DNA from: Paraspadella gotoi
Lineage: Eukaryota; Chaetognatha
Direction of reading: 5' to 3'
NCBI GenBank assembly: GCA_051294375.1
Contig: CM119265.1
Coordinates: forward strand, 26,764,694 to 26,828,693
Length of the DNA stretch: 64,000 nucleotides
Part shown: piece by piece, positions 63,813-64,000 of the stretch
How the letters are laid out: each line of letters begins with the position of its first letter
Numbering within the stretch: the stretch's first letter is position 1
Program-made: the position numbers and the translations under genes
Notes under the pieces: model-generated
The model's database searches: none
What the model saw: the letters and a program-made list of their open reading frames with translations, nothing else
Told to the model about the DNA's origin: nothing

Positions 63813-64000
63813 GACCGCTGCAACGAAATCTTCAAATTCATTATTGATACCACAAACCGATAAATGGTAAGCAATGCAACTTAACCAAAAAAAATTGTCT
63901 TTAACAATATTGGAGCCAATCAGTCTTTCAACTATCTCTCAAATCATTTCGCCAATCAATCTGCCAATCAACCTTCCAATAATTCCGCCAATCAACCTGC

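Overview
The window is eukaryotic, animal genomic DNA, and most of it does not code for protein. It is AT-rich and unusually full of simple repeats: long (GA)n/(TC)n arrays, (GAC/GTC)n, (ATT)n, (AAAG)n and long pyrimidine-only tracts. Sixteen runs of N interrupt it, most of them inside or beside GA/TC arrays. Nearly every long open frame is translated microsatellite ([18 protein letters not shown]). The identifiable genes have introns and belong to bilaterian developmental or synaptic families. The neuroligin-like protein has the W-L-x-L-I-P-x-L-H-R block familiar from arthropod neuroligins, so an arthropod-like protostome with a microsatellite-rich genome (for example a crustacean) is my best guess. 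This is inference, not proof.

Layout. 1-10 kb: simple repeats, 24-bp tandem units and a 78-bp perfect-arm hairpin. 10.4-11.7 kb, minus strand: a two-exon BarH-like homeobox gene with an EH1-like repressor motif; its homeobox has a local frame disruption. 12-28 kb: repeats, a 42-bp minisatellite open on both strands, foldback and TIR elements with telomere-like interiors, and a long AT-rich stretch with no recognised gene. 28.6-35.2 kb, minus strand: the 3' nine exons of a neuroligin-like cell-adhesion gene, covering the end of the cholinesterase-like domain, Ser/Thr-rich stalk, transmembrane segment and cytoplasmic tail. A 387-bp tandem duplication carrying tRNA-Pro and tRNA-Ile lies in its last intron. 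The 5' part runs into an assembly gap. 35.6-45.8 kb: pyrimidine tracts, a ~610-bp foldback, a CpG-rich island, and one orphan exon-like stretch. 45.9-50 kb: a compositionally different, GC-richer block with exon-like segments of an unidentified minus-strand gene. 50.2-51.1 kb: a broken env-like glycoprotein remnant. 56.1-57.0 kb: a decayed hAT-type transposase with a BED finger. 57.6-64 kb: more simple repeats and dispersed-repeat copies.

The two clear genes show no functional linkage. Both carry frame-breaking indels in their most conserved domains while the surrounding codons remain near-perfect. This points first to base-level consensus errors, so any single frame break here should be read cautiously.
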